A stretch of DNA of 64,000 bases from Bacillota bacterium (GCA_023457355.1 JAEWLW010000035.1:1-64000), one strand, 5' to 3'; counted from the first letter of the stretch, positions 24,241 to 34,558 are shown. The notes: generated from the sequence alone by a model not told the origin. Translations and numbers: made by a program.

Positions 24241-25098
24241 TCAAAGCCTAAACTGTTTTGCCAGCGCATCCACCTTTGGCGGCAGTTGTTCGCCAATATC
24301 CTGTTGATCGTTAAAGGTCAATCCCAGGGATTTTAATGCGCGCGCACTTGTTGGCATCACTTTATTAACGTTGAGCAGTCTTTCGTAATAGTGCGTGCCG
24401 ATCAGATCGGCTAAAAATATAATCTCAAGCATGCGCAGGTTCTCGGTGCAAAGATAAGGGGTATGATGGTACTGTACCACACGGGTCAGCTCGGGGGTAA
24501 AATTCCACCGCCTGCAAAGCCAGGCGCCAATCTGGTCGTGTGTAACGCCCCCCAGCACTGACTTTTCGGCCACAATTTGAGGCACGCCGCCCATGATTTT
24601 GACCGTAATTTCATCAAGCTCTTTCGAGAGGCAGGTGTTCATCACCAATAGGCCGATATCATGGTTCAGCCCGTATGAAAAGAGCTGAAAATGGTTCTGC
24701 GCGCCTATTCGGGCTGAAAGCATGTCGGCCGCAATAGAGGTGGCCAAAACATGCCGCCAATATTTCCTCATATCAAAAACGACGGATTTTCCGCCGCCGG
24801 ATTTAAAAAACTTTTGCGCCACAAAAAATATCAGCAAGTTCTGGACCGATTCCAGCCCCAGCAAGACAACCGCGTCTTTGAGCTCGGTCACAAAGCGGCG
24901 GCCATCAAAAGCCGCATTCAATTGCGACAGAATCAGGCCGGTCAGCTCCTGGTCGGCAGCTATAATTTCAACCAGTTGGTCGATATTAATTAATCGGGGC
25001 GTTTGCAGCAGCGAAAATATCTGGTGTGTCCTGTCCGATATATTGGGCAAAAGAAGGGATTCCTCAATTTTCTGGAAGGTCTTTTCTCTTGTCAGCAT
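24241..25098 (-). CDS. HDOD domain protein
   Basis: A 285-residue cytoplasmic protein made almost wholly of one HDOD domain, a non-catalytic relative of HD phosphohydrolases: LPNISDRTHQIFSLLQTP, LKDAVVLLGLESVQNLLI and the FSYGLNHDIGLLVMN region. HDOD proteins work as signalling modules, often with chemoreceptors or GGDEF enzymes; two chemoreceptors lie 12-22 kb away but no direct link is visible. The ATG at 25098 follows AGGAGG by 5 bases. Stop is 99 bases before the LuxE start. Confidence 0.82.
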   Translation of the reverse strand: MLTREKTFQKIEESLLLPNISDRTHQIFSLLQTPRLINIDQLVEIIAADQELTGLILSQLNAAFDGRRFVTELKDAVVLLGLESVQNLLIFFVAQKFFKSGGGKSVVFDMRKYWRHVLATSIAADMLSARIGAQNHFQLFSYGLNHDIGLLVMNTCLSKELDEITVKIMGGVPQIVAEKSVLGGVTHDQIGAWLCRRWNFTPELTRVVQYHHTPYLCTENLRMLEIIFLADLIGTHYYERLLNVNKVMPTSARALKSLGLTFNDQQDIGEQLPPKVDALAKQFRL

Positions 25099-25183
25099 GG
25101 GGGCCTCCTGGTGTCGGTGACTTTGGTTATGGGGGCGCTTTCGTTGGATACGGCGCCGTTTAGCAGGGACTGCTATAAATGGT

Positions 25184-25212
25184 ATTTTACTACATATACC
25201 GGAAAACTGCAA
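25184..25212 (-). promoter_or_regulatory. Candidate sigma-A promoter of HDOD gene
   Basis: On the minus strand TTGCAG (25212-25207) and TAAAAT (25189-25184) are separated by 17 bases, giving a start near 25176 and a leader of about 80 bases. Confidence 0.5.
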
Positions 25213-25290
25213 AAAGAATTCTTTTAAAATGACGCGCTGGAACGGCTATGATGAATAGCGCACGACCGCATAAGACCGACCGATTATTGC

Positions 25291-25320
25291 AAAAGCAGCG
25301 GGTATTATACCCCGCTGCTT
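25291..25320 (-). terminator. Terminator after glgP
   Basis: AAGCAGCGGG (25293-25302) pairs with CCCGCTGCTT (25311-25320); on the minus strand the stem is followed by TTTTGC. It lies 19 bases after the phosphorylase stop codon. Confidence 0.75.
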
Positions 25321-25338
25321 GGCGTTCACCTGAAAACC

Positions 25339-27789
25339 TTATAATGTTGTGGGATGAACATTCCAGATATCCCTGGCATATTCGCGAATGGTTTCGTCGC
25401 TGGAAAAACGGCCCGCATGTGCAATGTTAACCGCGGACATGCGCAGCCAGTGCATCGGGTCGTCGCGGTAGATGCGCGCGGCCTTCTCGGCTGTTGCCAC
25501 ATAGGATTCAAAATCCGCCAGATAAAAATAATAGTCATTTTGCAAAACCAGCGAATTGAAAATCGGGAAAAACGCCTCGGGGGAGGCATCGCTGAAGGTT
25601 TTATCGGTCAGCGCATCCAGCACCCGTTTAATCCGATGGTTGGCGGCGTAAATCTCCGCGCTGTGGTAACTGTTTTCCCGCCGCGCGCGCATAATTTCGT
25701 CGACCGAAAGGCCAAAGGTGAAAATATTATCCGCCCCCACCGCCTGGGCAATTTCAATATTGGCGCCGTCCATCGTGCCTAAAGTCAGCGCACCGTTTAG
25801 CATGAATTTCATGTTGCCGGTTCCGGAGGCTTCGGTGCCGGCGGTGGAAATCTGTTCGCTGATATCGGCTGCAGGGAAAATCCGCTGTGCCAGCGAAACG
25901 TTGTAATTTTCTAAAAACAGCACCTGCATCAGGCTGTTGACGGCGGGGTCGTCATTGACGAGCGCCGCGATGGAGTGGATTAGCTTGATGGTGGTTTTGG
26001 CGTAGGCATAACCCGGCGCCGCTTTCCCGCCAAAGAAAAAGACGGTGGGCGTAAAGTCCGTGCGGCCATCCTCTTTTATGGCAAAGTAACGGTCTAAAAT
26101 CCTGATGGCGTTCAAGAGCTGCCGCTTATAGGCGTGAATGCGCTTGACCTGAAAATCAAAAATAAAGGACGGGTCGGCCGCAAAACCATGCTCCCGCTTT
26201 AAGAAGTCGGAAAACGCCGCCTTGTTTTCCGCTTTGATGCGGGCCAGTTCCTTTAAGAAGCCCTCGTCCTTCTCCAGCCCTCTTTTAGTAATTTCGGCAA
26301 GGCGGGTGGGGTATTTGGCGACGTCAACCCCCACCGCGCTGTTAAGCAGCTCGGTCAGGTGCGGGTTGCTGGCCATCAGCCAGCGGCGGTGGGTGATGCC
26401 GTTGGTCTTATTGTTGAACCGGGCCGGAAAAGTCTGATAAAAATCGGCGAAGAGCTGGTTCTTTAACAGCTGTGAGTGTACCTGTGCCACACCGTTGATG
26501 CTGTGGCTGCCCACGATGGCCAGATGTGCCATGCGGATGGCGCCGTTTGCCTCCACGGCCATGCGGGATATCCTGTCAAGGTCATAGTGATACACCTGCC
26601 AGAGTTCACGGCAGAAGCGCTCGTTTATTTCATGGGTGATCTGGTAGATGCGGGGCAGCAGCTTTTTATAAATTTCGGTTGGCCACACTTCCAGCGCTTC
26701 GGGCATGATGGTGTGATTGGTGTAGGAGATGATGTTGCGGGTGATGTTCCACGCATTGTCCCAGTCAAGGCCGTGCACATCCAGCAGCACCCGCATCAGT
26801 TCCGGCACCGCCAGCGCCGGATGGGTGTCGTTGATGTGGATGGAGACATAACGCGGCAACTCCATGATGCTGCGGCCTTTTTTAAGGTAGCTTTTCAGAA
26901 TGCTGGCAATGCCGGCACAAACAAAGAAATACTGTTGCTTTAAGCGCAGCACCCGGTTGTCAAACTCGGAATCATCGGGGTAAAGCACGTCGGAAATGGC
27001 GCGCACCGACTGCCGGTAGGCCACCGCGCTGGCGTAATCGCCCTTGCTGAAAAGCTGGAAATTAAAATCCCCGTCTTTTGGCTCGGCGCTCCAGAGGCGC
27101 AGGGTGTTGACCGTTTCGTTCTGATAGCCGACCAGCGGCATATCATACGGAATGGCCAATACAGGCTGATAGTTTTCGTGGATGAAAACCATGCGCCCAT
27201 CCCGGAATTCCTCCCGGATGTTGCCGTAAAACGGCACCTCCACCGTATCGGAGTTTTTCACAATTTCCCACGGGTTGTCGACCCCCAGCCAGTCGTCCGC
27301 CTCCTCCACCTGATAGCCGTTGACAATCTTCTGTTTAAAAAGGCCGTGCTTATAACGGATGCCGTTGCCGTGGCCCGCAAACGAGCATGCCGCCAGCGAA
27401 TCCATGAAGCAGGCGGCCAGTCGGCCCAGCCCGCCGTTTCCAAGGCCGTAATCCGGCTCGCAGGCGAGAATATCCGCCAAATCGAAGCCCAGTTCCTCAA
27501 GCGCCTGCCCGGCCTGTTCGGTTAACCCCAGCCGGTCCAGATGTTTGGGCAGCATTTTTCCCAGCAGAAATTCCAGAGAAAAATAATAGACCTGCTTGAC
27601 GGTGTTGCGGCGGTAATATTTATTGGTTTTAAGCCAGTTCTTTACAATGTAATCCTTTGTGAGCAGAGAGAGCGCCTGATACATCTCCTGTTTGGTGGCG
27701 TCTTCCACACATCGGGCCATATGGGTTTCCAGTTTGGTGATCAGGTTTTCTCTCAGCATCTCTTCGCTGATATGAAACATGTTGCTCAT
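25339..27789 (-). CDS. glgP: Glycogen/starch phosphorylase
   Basis: An 816-residue alpha-glucan phosphorylase of normal family length, releasing glucose-1-phosphate from glycogen. The pyridoxal phosphate site is complete (EASGTGNMKFMLNGALTLGT, Lys in NMKF), as are FQVKRIHAYKRQLLN, the active-site LGNGGLGRLAACFMDSLA and NDTHPALAVPELMR. Two ATGs three codons apart are possible; AGGAAAGGA abuts the first (27789) and suits the second (27780) as well. It runs divergently from glgBCDA and forms, with the GH13 enzyme, the breakdown side of the glycogen cluster. Confidence 0.95.
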   Translation of the reverse strand: MSNMFHISEEMLRENLITKLETHMARCVEDATKQEMYQALSLLTKDYIVKNWLKTNKYYRRNTVKQVYYFSLEFLLGKMLPKHLDRLGLTEQAGQALEELGFDLADILACEPDYGLGNGGLGRLAACFMDSLAACSFAGHGNGIRYKHGLFKQKIVNGYQVEEADDWLGVDNPWEIVKNSDTVEVPFYGNIREEFRDGRMVFIHENYQPVLAIPYDMPLVGYQNETVNTLRLWSAEPKDGDFNFQLFSKGDYASAVAYRQSVRAISDVLYPDDSEFDNRVLRLKQQYFFVCAGIASILKSYLKKGRSIMELPRYVSIHINDTHPALAVPELMRVLLDVHGLDWDNAWNITRNIISYTNHTIMPEALEVWPTEIYKKLLPRIYQITHEINERFCRELWQVYHYDLDRISRMAVEANGAIRMAHLAIVGSHSINGVAQVHSQLLKNQLFADFYQTFPARFNNKTNGITHRRWLMASNPHLTELLNSAVGVDVAKYPTRLAEITKRGLEKDEGFLKELARIKAENKAAFSDFLKREHGFAADPSFIFDFQVKRIHAYKRQLLNAIRILDRYFAIKEDGRTDFTPTVFFFGGKAAPGYAYAKTTIKLIHSIAALVNDDPAVNSLMQVLFLENYNVSLAQRIFPAADISEQISTAGTEASGTGNMKFMLNGALTLGTMDGANIEIAQAVGADNIFTFGLSVDEIMRARRENSYHSAEIYAANHRIKRVLDALTDKTFSDASPEAFFPIFNSLVLQNDYYFYLADFESYVATAEKAARIYRDDPMHWLRMSAVNIAHAGRFSSDETIREYARDIWNVHPTTL

Positions 27790-27831
27790 TCCTTTCCTGT
27801 GGGGTTTGAGTGGGACGGCTATTCAATATTG

Positions 27832-27995
27832 AAGGAACCGCTGATTTAATCCATGTGCAGTTTATCAGCGGCTAATTTTGCGTCTGACTGTGTTAAAAAG
27901 CAGCCATAAGCGCCAGCTTTATGTCCGCTTTTGCCTTGTCAGCCACAAAATTCTTTCGCCGCTAACCCGCCCCTGAATTAATCAGGGGCTCCTTA
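27832..27995. repeat. R1 dispersed repeat, copy B (MITE-like)
   Basis: About 164 bp, nearly identical to copy A at 5958-6122. Ends are AAGGAACCGCTGATTTAAT and, on the opposite strand, TTAAGGAGCCCCTGATTAAT, an imperfect inverted pair. It lies between the glgP start and the end of the GH13 gene, so it would be transcribed with them. Confidence 0.75.
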
Positions 27996-28060
27996 AAGGA
28001 ATGACCGGGTCAGGGTGTTCTTAAAAGGCGCCCGCATGGGGGGGTTAACAAGATCTCTGG

Positions 28061-29893
28061 TCAGTCCGTTATCATTAAAGCGGCAAAGCTTTCCGGCGCC
28101 AGCCAAAGCGTGGCTTCCGCCATGCGGGTTTCTCCGCCCGCAAACAGGAGCGTGGCGTTGCCGCCCAGGTCCAGCTGACCGGCCTCTTTGCCGAAATTCA
28201 CCGTGCACAGCAATTGCCCTCTTAAAAAGGCAAAGAGCCCTGCGTTCTCCTTTATGGGTGAAAATCCGGCGGAAAAATCCTGGCGGCGTTTTTGACGAAA
28301 AGCCGAGAGCGCCTTAAAATACGTCAGCAGGTCGGCGTCCTCATGCCCCCAGGGGTAGCAGCCGCGGTTGAATGGGTCCTCAAAGCCGGTCAGCCCGGCC
28401 TCGTCGCCATAATAGATGCTGGGGATGCCGGGCAGCGTAAACTGCAAAAAGGCGGCGGCCTTTAAACGCCGCTTGCCCGCTTCATATTCCGCTGCCGACA
28501 ATACGTAACCGGCCTTTTGCGCATCCTCGACCGGATGCGTTACGCCCAGCGCGTTTAAGATGCGCACCGTATCATGGGTTGAAAGCATGTTCATGGCAGC
28601 GTTTATCACAGGCGGCGGATAATTTTCCAGAATCGTCAGAATCTGCTCCTGAAACAGGGCGGAATCACCGCTCAGCGCAAAATGTATAATGGCGCTGCGA
28701 AAGGGGTAGTTCATCACACTGTCCAGCTGCTGCCCCAGCAGGTACCGCCGCCGGTGGCCCTGGCTGACTTTATTGGAAGCGTCCTCCCAGACCTCGCCCA
28801 AAATAAAGGCGTCCGGGTCGGCGGCTTTGACGGCGGTGCGGAGCCGGTCTATAAAAGCGTCGGGCAGCTCGTCGGCCACGTCAAGGCGCCAGCCCTTGCA
28901 GCCCTTTGCCTGCCAATGGGCTAAAACGCCCTTTTCGCCGGTGATAAAACGGGTATAATCGGGGTTTTCCTCCGCCACCTCCGGCAGGTTGGGAAAGTTC
29001 CACCAGCATGCATAGTCGTTGGGCCAGTCGCCAAAGCGGTACCACGGGTAATAAGGCGAATGCCGGCTCTGCCAGGCGCCTGCCCCGGGGTAGTGGCCGA
29101 AGCGGTTAAAATAACGGCTGTCGGCACCGGTGTGGCTGAAAACACCGTCTAAAATCACCCGGATGCCGCGGCGTTCACAGGCGTTGCACAACGCGGTGAA
29201 ATCCGCTTCACTGCCCAGCCACGGATCGACGTTAAAATAATCGCCCGTGCCGTACCGGTGATTTTCGGGCCCCTCAAAAATGGGGTTGAGATATAATAGC
29301 GTCACGCCCAGCGCTTCAAGCCGGTCCAGATGCGCCATAATGCCCTGAAGACTGCCGCCGAAAAAATCCCTGGCCGCATAGCCCGGTGTATCAAAAGCCG
29401 ATTGCGGTACGCCGCCCCAATCCACCCGGCATATTCGCTGCCCGGGGGCGGGCAGCGGGGTAAAAGCGTCGCTTTTTGCAAACCGGTCGGGGAAAATCTG
29501 ATACATGATGCTGCCCTTTACCCAGTCGGGCGTGGTGAAATCGGCGCTGTAAACCGTCAGCTGCCATTCGGGTAACCAGTCGCCCACCTGTAAGCGGCTG
29601 CCCGCCCGCCCACAAAACAAAAGCGTTTCCTGAACCCTGATTTCAAAGCGATAAAAATATAAATCCGCCGAAAAAAGCGTCACTGTTCCGCGATAAGCCG
29701 TCAGCCCGTCTTCCCTGGTTTCCGCAGGCAACAGCGCCACGCGCTGCTCGAAGGTGTTGGCATCGTTTCGCACAACAATTCGTACATCGGCGTCATTTTG
29801 CGCACAGTACACACAAAAACAGGCAGGCAGGCCTGCTTTGACTGCCCCAAACGCCTTGCAGTCTGAATTTCGGGAATCGAACAGAATGATCAT
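28061..29893 (-). CDS. GH13 alpha-glucan hydrolase (neopullulanase/cyclomaltodextrinase-like)
   Basis: A 610-residue glycoside hydrolase. After an N-terminal beta domain come the GH13 regions: GVFSHTGADS, GWRLDVADE (nucleophile Asp), LGEVWED (acid/base Glu) and LSTHDTVR. MYQIFPDRFAKSD before the barrel is characteristic of the neopullulanase/maltogenic amylase subfamily. No signal peptide is seen, so it acts inside the cell on branched or cyclic glucans. The ATG at 29893 follows AGGAGG by 5 bases, and a promoter lies just ahead. It probably removes branches that the phosphorylase cannot pass. Confidence 0.9.
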   Translation of the reverse strand: MIILFDSRNSDCKAFGAVKAGLPACFCVYCAQNDADVRIVVRNDANTFEQRVALLPAETREDGLTAYRGTVTLFSADLYFYRFEIRVQETLLFCGRAGSRLQVGDWLPEWQLTVYSADFTTPDWVKGSIMYQIFPDRFAKSDAFTPLPAPGQRICRVDWGGVPQSAFDTPGYAARDFFGGSLQGIMAHLDRLEALGVTLLYLNPIFEGPENHRYGTGDYFNVDPWLGSEADFTALCNACERRGIRVILDGVFSHTGADSRYFNRFGHYPGAGAWQSRHSPYYPWYRFGDWPNDYACWWNFPNLPEVAEENPDYTRFITGEKGVLAHWQAKGCKGWRLDVADELPDAFIDRLRTAVKAADPDAFILGEVWEDASNKVSQGHRRRYLLGQQLDSVMNYPFRSAIIHFALSGDSALFQEQILTILENYPPPVINAAMNMLSTHDTVRILNALGVTHPVEDAQKAGYVLSAAEYEAGKRRLKAAAFLQFTLPGIPSIYYGDEAGLTGFEDPFNRGCYPWGHEDADLLTYFKALSAFRQKRRQDFSAGFSPIKENAGLFAFLRGQLLCTVNFGKEAGQLDLGGNATLLFAGGETRMAEATLWLAPESFAALMITD

Positions 29894-29918
29894 AGAAGCC
29901 TCCTGCAATTTAACTTTG

Positions 29919-29947
29919 ATCATACTATAATCTTCCTCTTTTTTCAA
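29919..29947 (-). promoter_or_regulatory. Sigma-A promoter of GH13/glgP unit
   Basis: On the minus strand TTGAAA (29947-29942), 17 bases, TATGAT (29924-29919). Start predicted near 29912, a leader of about 20 bases carrying the AGGAGG site. Confidence 0.65.
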
Positions 29948-30224
29948 TAATGCTTCACCTTTTAAAGCCAATTTACACGCCCTGACGCACATCGGAAAGT
30001 AACAAAGGCGGCCTAATTTTTACAATTGGAAAACAAATCTGGAAAAAAGTAAAAAAGCTCTTTAAATTTCAACGAATATATTGTAATATATTACATAACA
30101 ACCCGCTGCAGTAAATGCTGTTTTGTTAAGTTTATATAATAATTTATGAAAAAGCCTCAAAAGGCGCACACAATCTCAACCCGAAACTGGCAAAGAAAAC
30201 GGTTTTTTTCAAGGGGGCAGAAAA

Positions 30225-32132
30225 ATGGAGCGAAGTGGAAACAAGCAGAACCTGGCGGAGTATCTATTCCATCAGGGAACCAATTATCGAAGTTATGATT
30301 TTCTGGGCGCGCATCCGGGCAGGGACGGCTGGGTGTTTCGGGTCTGGGCGCCTGATGCCAGGCAGGTTTATGTGACAGGGGATTTTTGTGACTGGGAACC
30401 TGAAAAGCATCCGGCCAGGCGTATCACCCCCGGCGGCATTTTTGAATGTAAAGTGCCCGGCGTCAAGCAATACGACGCTTACAAATATGTTATTGTCCCC
30501 AAAAAGGGAAAACCCTTTTTAAAAGCCGACCCCTATGCCTTCCACAGCGAAACGCGGCCGGGAACGGCTTCGAAGGTTTATTCGCTTTCGGGTTATCAGT
30601 GGCGCGATGAGGTTTGGATGGCTTCCCGCAGCGCTCCCTACAAGGCGCCGGTGAACATCTACGAGCTGCATTTCGGCTCCTGGCGGCGCTATGCCGACGG
30701 CAACCTGATGGATTATCAAAAAATGGTCGAAGAGCTGATTCCCTACATAAAAGAAATGGGGTATACCCATATTGAGCTGATGCCCATGACCGAATATCCC
30801 TTTGATAAATCCTGGGGTTATCAGGTCACAGGTTATTTTGCGCCAACCTCGCGTTACGGTGGGCCAAAGGACCTGATGGCCTTCGTGGATGCCTGCCATC
30901 AGGCGGGCATTGGGGTGCTGCTCGACTGGGTACCCGCGCATTTTCCAAAGGATGCCCACGGCCTGTATGAATTTGACGGAACCTGCTGCTATGAATATGC
31001 CGACCCTGTCATGCGGGAGCATCTGGACTGGAACACCCGCATCTTTGACTATGGCAAAAACGAGGTGCGCAGTTTTTTGATTTCCAGTGCCTGCTACTGG
31101 CTGGAAAACTACCATATGGACGGGCTGCGGGTGGACGCTGTGGCCTCGATGCTGTATCTGGATTACGGACGCAAACCGGGGGAGTGGAAGCCGAACCGCT
31201 TTGGCAAAAACGGCAACCTGGAGGCGGCGGAGTTTATCAAGGCGCTTAACACCCGCGTTTTTCTGGAGTTCCCGGGCGTCATGATGATCGCTGAGGAATC
31301 CACCTCATGGCCGATGGTGACCGGCCCGGTGGATCAGGGGGGACTGGGCTTTAACTACAAATGGAATATGGGCTGGATGAACGATTCGTTACATTATATG
31401 GCCACCGACCCGTTTTTTCGTCAATATGAACAGAATAAGCTCACCTTCTCTTTAACCTATGCTTTTTCAGAAAATTATGTTCTGCCGCTTTCCCATGACG
31501 AGGTTGTTCACGGCAAGTGCTCGCTCATCGGCAAGATGCCGGGGGAATATCATGACAAGTTTGCCAACCTGCGGGCATACCTATGCTATATGTATGGTCA
31601 CCCGGGGAAAAAGCTGGTTTTTATGGGGGCAGAGCTGGCGCAGTTTAAGGAGTGGGATGAGGATATTGAACTGGACTGGTGCCTGCTGGCCTTTGAAAAG
31701 CACCGGCAGCATCAGGAATTTGTCCGGCAGCTCAACCACTTTTATCGCAGGCAGCCCGCCCTGTGGCAAAACGACCACAACTGGGCGGGGTTTCAATGGA
31801 TCAGCCCGGACGACAGCCGGAACAATGTGCTCGCTTTTATGCGTGTGGACGACGCCGGCAATAAAATGCTGGTGGCCTGCAATTTTTCTTCCCTGACACA
31901 AACCGACTATAAAATCGGCGTACCGAACAGAGGGTATTATACCGAGGTTTTTTCATCCGACCGGCCGGAATTTGGCGGTTCCGGCATAAACAATGGGCGT
32001 TGTATGGCACAAAAGGGCGCGCTGCACGGATTTAAACAGCACCTCAGTCTGACGCTGCCGGCCTTTTCAACCGTTTTTCTTTTTAAACCGGCGATAAAAC
32101 CCAAAAGGAAGACGCCGCAATCGAGAACATAA
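30225..32132 (+). CDS. glgB: 1,4-alpha-glucan branching enzyme
   Basis: A 635-residue GH13 enzyme that makes alpha-1,6 branches in glycogen. An N-terminal CBM48-like domain (FRVWAPDARQVYVTGDFCDW) precedes the barrel with MPMTEYPFDKSWGYQ, DWVPAHFP, GLRVDAVASMLYLDYGR (nucleophile Asp about 304), MIAEESTSWP (catalytic Glu about 357) and PLSHDEVVHGK. Length is typical. AAGGGGG precedes the ATG. It heads the biosynthetic half of the cluster: glgB, glgC, glgD, glgA. A GTAATATATTAC palindrome and TATAAT (30135-30140) in the upstream 230 bases are possible control elements. Confidence 0.95.
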   Translation: MERSGNKQNLAEYLFHQGTNYRSYDFLGAHPGRDGWVFRVWAPDARQVYVTGDFCDWEPEKHPARRITPGGIFECKVPGVKQYDAYKYVIVPKKGKPFLKADPYAFHSETRPGTASKVYSLSGYQWRDEVWMASRSAPYKAPVNIYELHFGSWRRYADGNLMDYQKMVEELIPYIKEMGYTHIELMPMTEYPFDKSWGYQVTGYFAPTSRYGGPKDLMAFVDACHQAGIGVLLDWVPAHFPKDAHGLYEFDGTCCYEYADPVMREHLDWNTRIFDYGKNEVRSFLISSACYWLENYHMDGLRVDAVASMLYLDYGRKPGEWKPNRFGKNGNLEAAEFIKALNTRVFLEFPGVMMIAEESTSWPMVTGPVDQGGLGFNYKWNMGWMNDSLHYMATDPFFRQYEQNKLTFSLTYAFSENYVLPLSHDEVVHGKCSLIGKMPGEYHDKFANLRAYLCYMYGHPGKKLVFMGAELAQFKEWDEDIELDWCLLAFEKHRQHQEFVRQLNHFYRRQPALWQNDHNWAGFQWISPDDSRNNVLAFMRVDDAGNKMLVACNFSSLTQTDYKIGVPNRGYYTEVFSSDRPEFGGSGINNGRCMAQKGALHGFKQHLSLTLPAFSTVFLFKPAIKPKRKTPQSRT

Positions 32133-32150
32133 ACAGAAAGGATGATATAT

Positions 32151-33356
32151 ATGGCCACGAATAAAGAAATGATCGCCATGCTGCTGGCTGGCGGGCAGGG
32201 GAACCGGCTTCATATCCTGACACGAGAAAGGGCGAAGCCCGCCGTCCCCTTTGGCGGAAAATACCGGATTATCGACTTTACACTGTCGAACTGCTCAAAT
32301 TCGGGGATTGATACCGTCGGCGTGCTGACGCAGTATAAGCCGCTGGAGCTCAACACCTATATCGGCAACGGTCAGCCGTGGGACCTGGACCGGCTCAACG
32401 GCGGCGTTCACATTCTGCCGCCCTATGTTTCCGGCGAGGCAAGCCAGTGGTATGCCGGAACCGCCAACGCCATCTATCAGAATATGAATTTTATTGAGCA
32501 GTATCATCCGGAGTATGTGCTGGTGCTGTCCGGCGACCATATCTACAAGATGGATTACCGCAACATGCTGGCGTTCCACAAGGAAAAGGACGCCGATATA
32601 ACCATTGCGGTGCTGGATGTTCCGATTGAGGAGACGAGCCGCTTTGGCATCATGAACACCCGCGAGGATTTCTCGGTCTACGAGTTTGAAGAGAAGCCCA
32701 GGCACGCCAAATCCACCAAGGCCTCGATGGGCATCTATATTTTTACATGGGAGAAGATGCGCCGCTATCTGACAGAGGATGAAACGGACGAAACTTCCTC
32801 CAAGGATTTTGGCAAAAACATCATCCCCGCGATGATTCAAAACAACGAGCGGGTCTTCGCATATCCGTTCCAGGGCTACTGGAAGGATGTCGGCACCATC
32901 GACTCTTTGTGGGAAGCCAATATGGACCTTTTAAATCCGCACCTGCCTTTGAACTTAAGCGACCCCCTCTGGCGCATTTATTCCCGCCACACCCCCACTT
33001 GGCCGCAGTATGTGGGGGATGACGCCAAGATTGTAAACTCCATGCTGACCGAAGGCTGCGAGATGAACGGCTGGCTGAATTACAGCGTCCTTTTTTCCGG
33101 TGTTGAAATAGCGCACGGCGCCAGTGCCGAATATTCCGTGATGATGAAGAATGTCCGCATCGGCAAAAACGCCAAAGTGCGCTATGCGATTCTGGCGGAT
33201 GATGTCGTTATTGAGGAGGACGCCGTCGTCGGCGCTTCGCCCGAAGAATATCCCAACCGGGAGGATTGGGGTATCGCCGTTGTGGGGCAGGGCGCCGTCA
33301 TCAAAAGGGGGCAGGTTGTGCTGCCCAAACAGATGGTTTCCGCGGTGGAAAAATAA
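32151..33356 (+). CDS. glgC: Glucose-1-phosphate adenylyltransferase, catalytic subunit
   Basis: A 401-residue ADP-glucose pyrophosphorylase, the committed step of glycogen synthesis. The nucleotide motif LLAGGQGNRLHILTRERAKP and PFGGKYRIIDFTLSN are intact. Central FEEKP and GYWKDVGTIDSLWEAN motifs and a left-handed beta-helix tail are also present. The ATG at 32151 follows AAAGGA by 9-10 bases. It is followed 13 bases later by GlgD, with which it should form the mixed tetramer known from Bacillus and clostridia. Confidence 0.95.
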   Translation: MATNKEMIAMLLAGGQGNRLHILTRERAKPAVPFGGKYRIIDFTLSNCSNSGIDTVGVLTQYKPLELNTYIGNGQPWDLDRLNGGVHILPPYVSGEASQWYAGTANAIYQNMNFIEQYHPEYVLVLSGDHIYKMDYRNMLAFHKEKDADITIAVLDVPIEETSRFGIMNTREDFSVYEFEEKPRHAKSTKASMGIYIFTWEKMRRYLTEDETDETSSKDFGKNIIPAMIQNNERVFAYPFQGYWKDVGTIDSLWEANMDLLNPHLPLNLSDPLWRIYSRHTPTWPQYVGDDAKIVNSMLTEGCEMNGWLNYSVLFSGVEIAHGASAEYSVMMKNVRIGKNAKVRYAILADDVVIEEDAVVGASPEEYPNREDWGIAVVGQGAVIKRGQVVLPKQMVSAVEK

Positions 33357-33369
33357 AGGAGATGATAAG

Positions 33370-34476
33370 ATGAATGCCTTTTGCATTTTGTTTGGTGATT
33401 CTTTTCAAGAGGATAGCGTCAGCGTTCTGACCCAAAAACGCACGCTGGGCTCGTTGCCTTTTGGCGGGCGCTACAGGCTGATTGACTTTATGCTTTCGAA
33501 TCTGGTTTGCGCCTCGGTGCCGGAGGTGGCTGTTGTGGCCAGGAAGCACTACTCGTCGCTGGCCGACCATTTGGGCACCGGCAAGGATTGGGACCTAAGC
33601 CGTAAAAATGGCGGATTGAAGCTGCTGACCCCTTTTATGAACGAATCGGGCTATCATTATCAGAACCGGTTTGAGGCGTTATCCGACTTTAATACATATT
33701 TAACGCGGCTGCTGCCGGAATACGCCATTGTGGCCGACGCCAATCTGGTCTGCACGGTGGATCTGCGCGACGTGCTCAGGCAGCATATTGAATCCGGCGC
33801 AGATTTGACCACGGTTTGCAGCGAGGGCTTGCCCCGCCAGGGGGATACGGAGGTCTCAGCGGGGGAGGACGGCATCATTTGCGACGCCCGCTGCCACACC
33901 GGCAGCAAGGATAAAAGCGCCCTTTTGCTGCGTAAAATCCATGTGATGAAAAAATCCGTGATGCTTGATTTGGTGGATCAGGGCACAACCTATGGCTGGT
34001 CGGACCTTGCGCGCGACTTTATTGCCAAAAAGTTTTCGTGCCACCGGTTTTATGCTTATCGGTATCAGGGCTATTTCTCGGCTATCCGGACGCTTCAGGA
34101 TTATTACAACACCAGCATGGATTTGCTCAATGCCGATATCCGCCGGGAGCTGCTGGATTCCGAGACGCATATCCTTACAAAAATCAAGGATACGGTTCCC
34201 ACCATGTACGGCGAATATGGCCGTGTGGCCAACAGCCTGATTGCCGACGGCTGCCGCATTGAGGGCACGGTGGAAAACAGCATCCTGTTCCGCGATGTGC
34301 GCATCGGAAAAGGCGTTGCCGTACGCAACTCCATTGTGATGCAGGGCTGTATTCTGGAAGGAGAAGCCACGTTGTCCAATGTTATTCTCGATAAGGACGT
34401 TCGGGTTACGGCGCGGCATTCCTTAAACGGCGGCGAGAATTATCCCTTTGTCGTTGAAAAAAACGCCGTGGTCTGA
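33370..34476 (+). CDS. glgD: Glucose-1-phosphate adenylyltransferase, GlgD subunit
   Basis: A 368-residue GlgC paralogue. It keeps PFGGRYRLIDFMLSNL and the beta-helix C-terminus, but the N-terminal glycine-rich GGxGxRL catalytic motif is replaced by CILFGDSFQEDS. This is the hallmark of GlgD, which raises the activity of GlgC rather than working alone. The ATG at 33370 follows GGAGATGATAAG. Confidence 0.93.
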   Translation: MNAFCILFGDSFQEDSVSVLTQKRTLGSLPFGGRYRLIDFMLSNLVCASVPEVAVVARKHYSSLADHLGTGKDWDLSRKNGGLKLLTPFMNESGYHYQNRFEALSDFNTYLTRLLPEYAIVADANLVCTVDLRDVLRQHIESGADLTTVCSEGLPRQGDTEVSAGEDGIICDARCHTGSKDKSALLLRKIHVMKKSVMLDLVDQGTTYGWSDLARDFIAKKFSCHRFYAYRYQGYFSAIRTLQDYYNTSMDLLNADIRRELLDSETHILTKIKDTVPTMYGEYGRVANSLIADGCRIEGTVENSILFRDVRIGKGVAVRNSIVMQGCILEGEATLSNVILDKDVRVTARHSLNGGENYPFVVEKNAVV

Positions 34477-34558
34477 TTGCTGCCTCATACGAATATTCAA
34501 CTTTTTGGCCGATATTCGTACCCGGTTGGCTTGCGACTGAAAAAGGAGGGACAATACC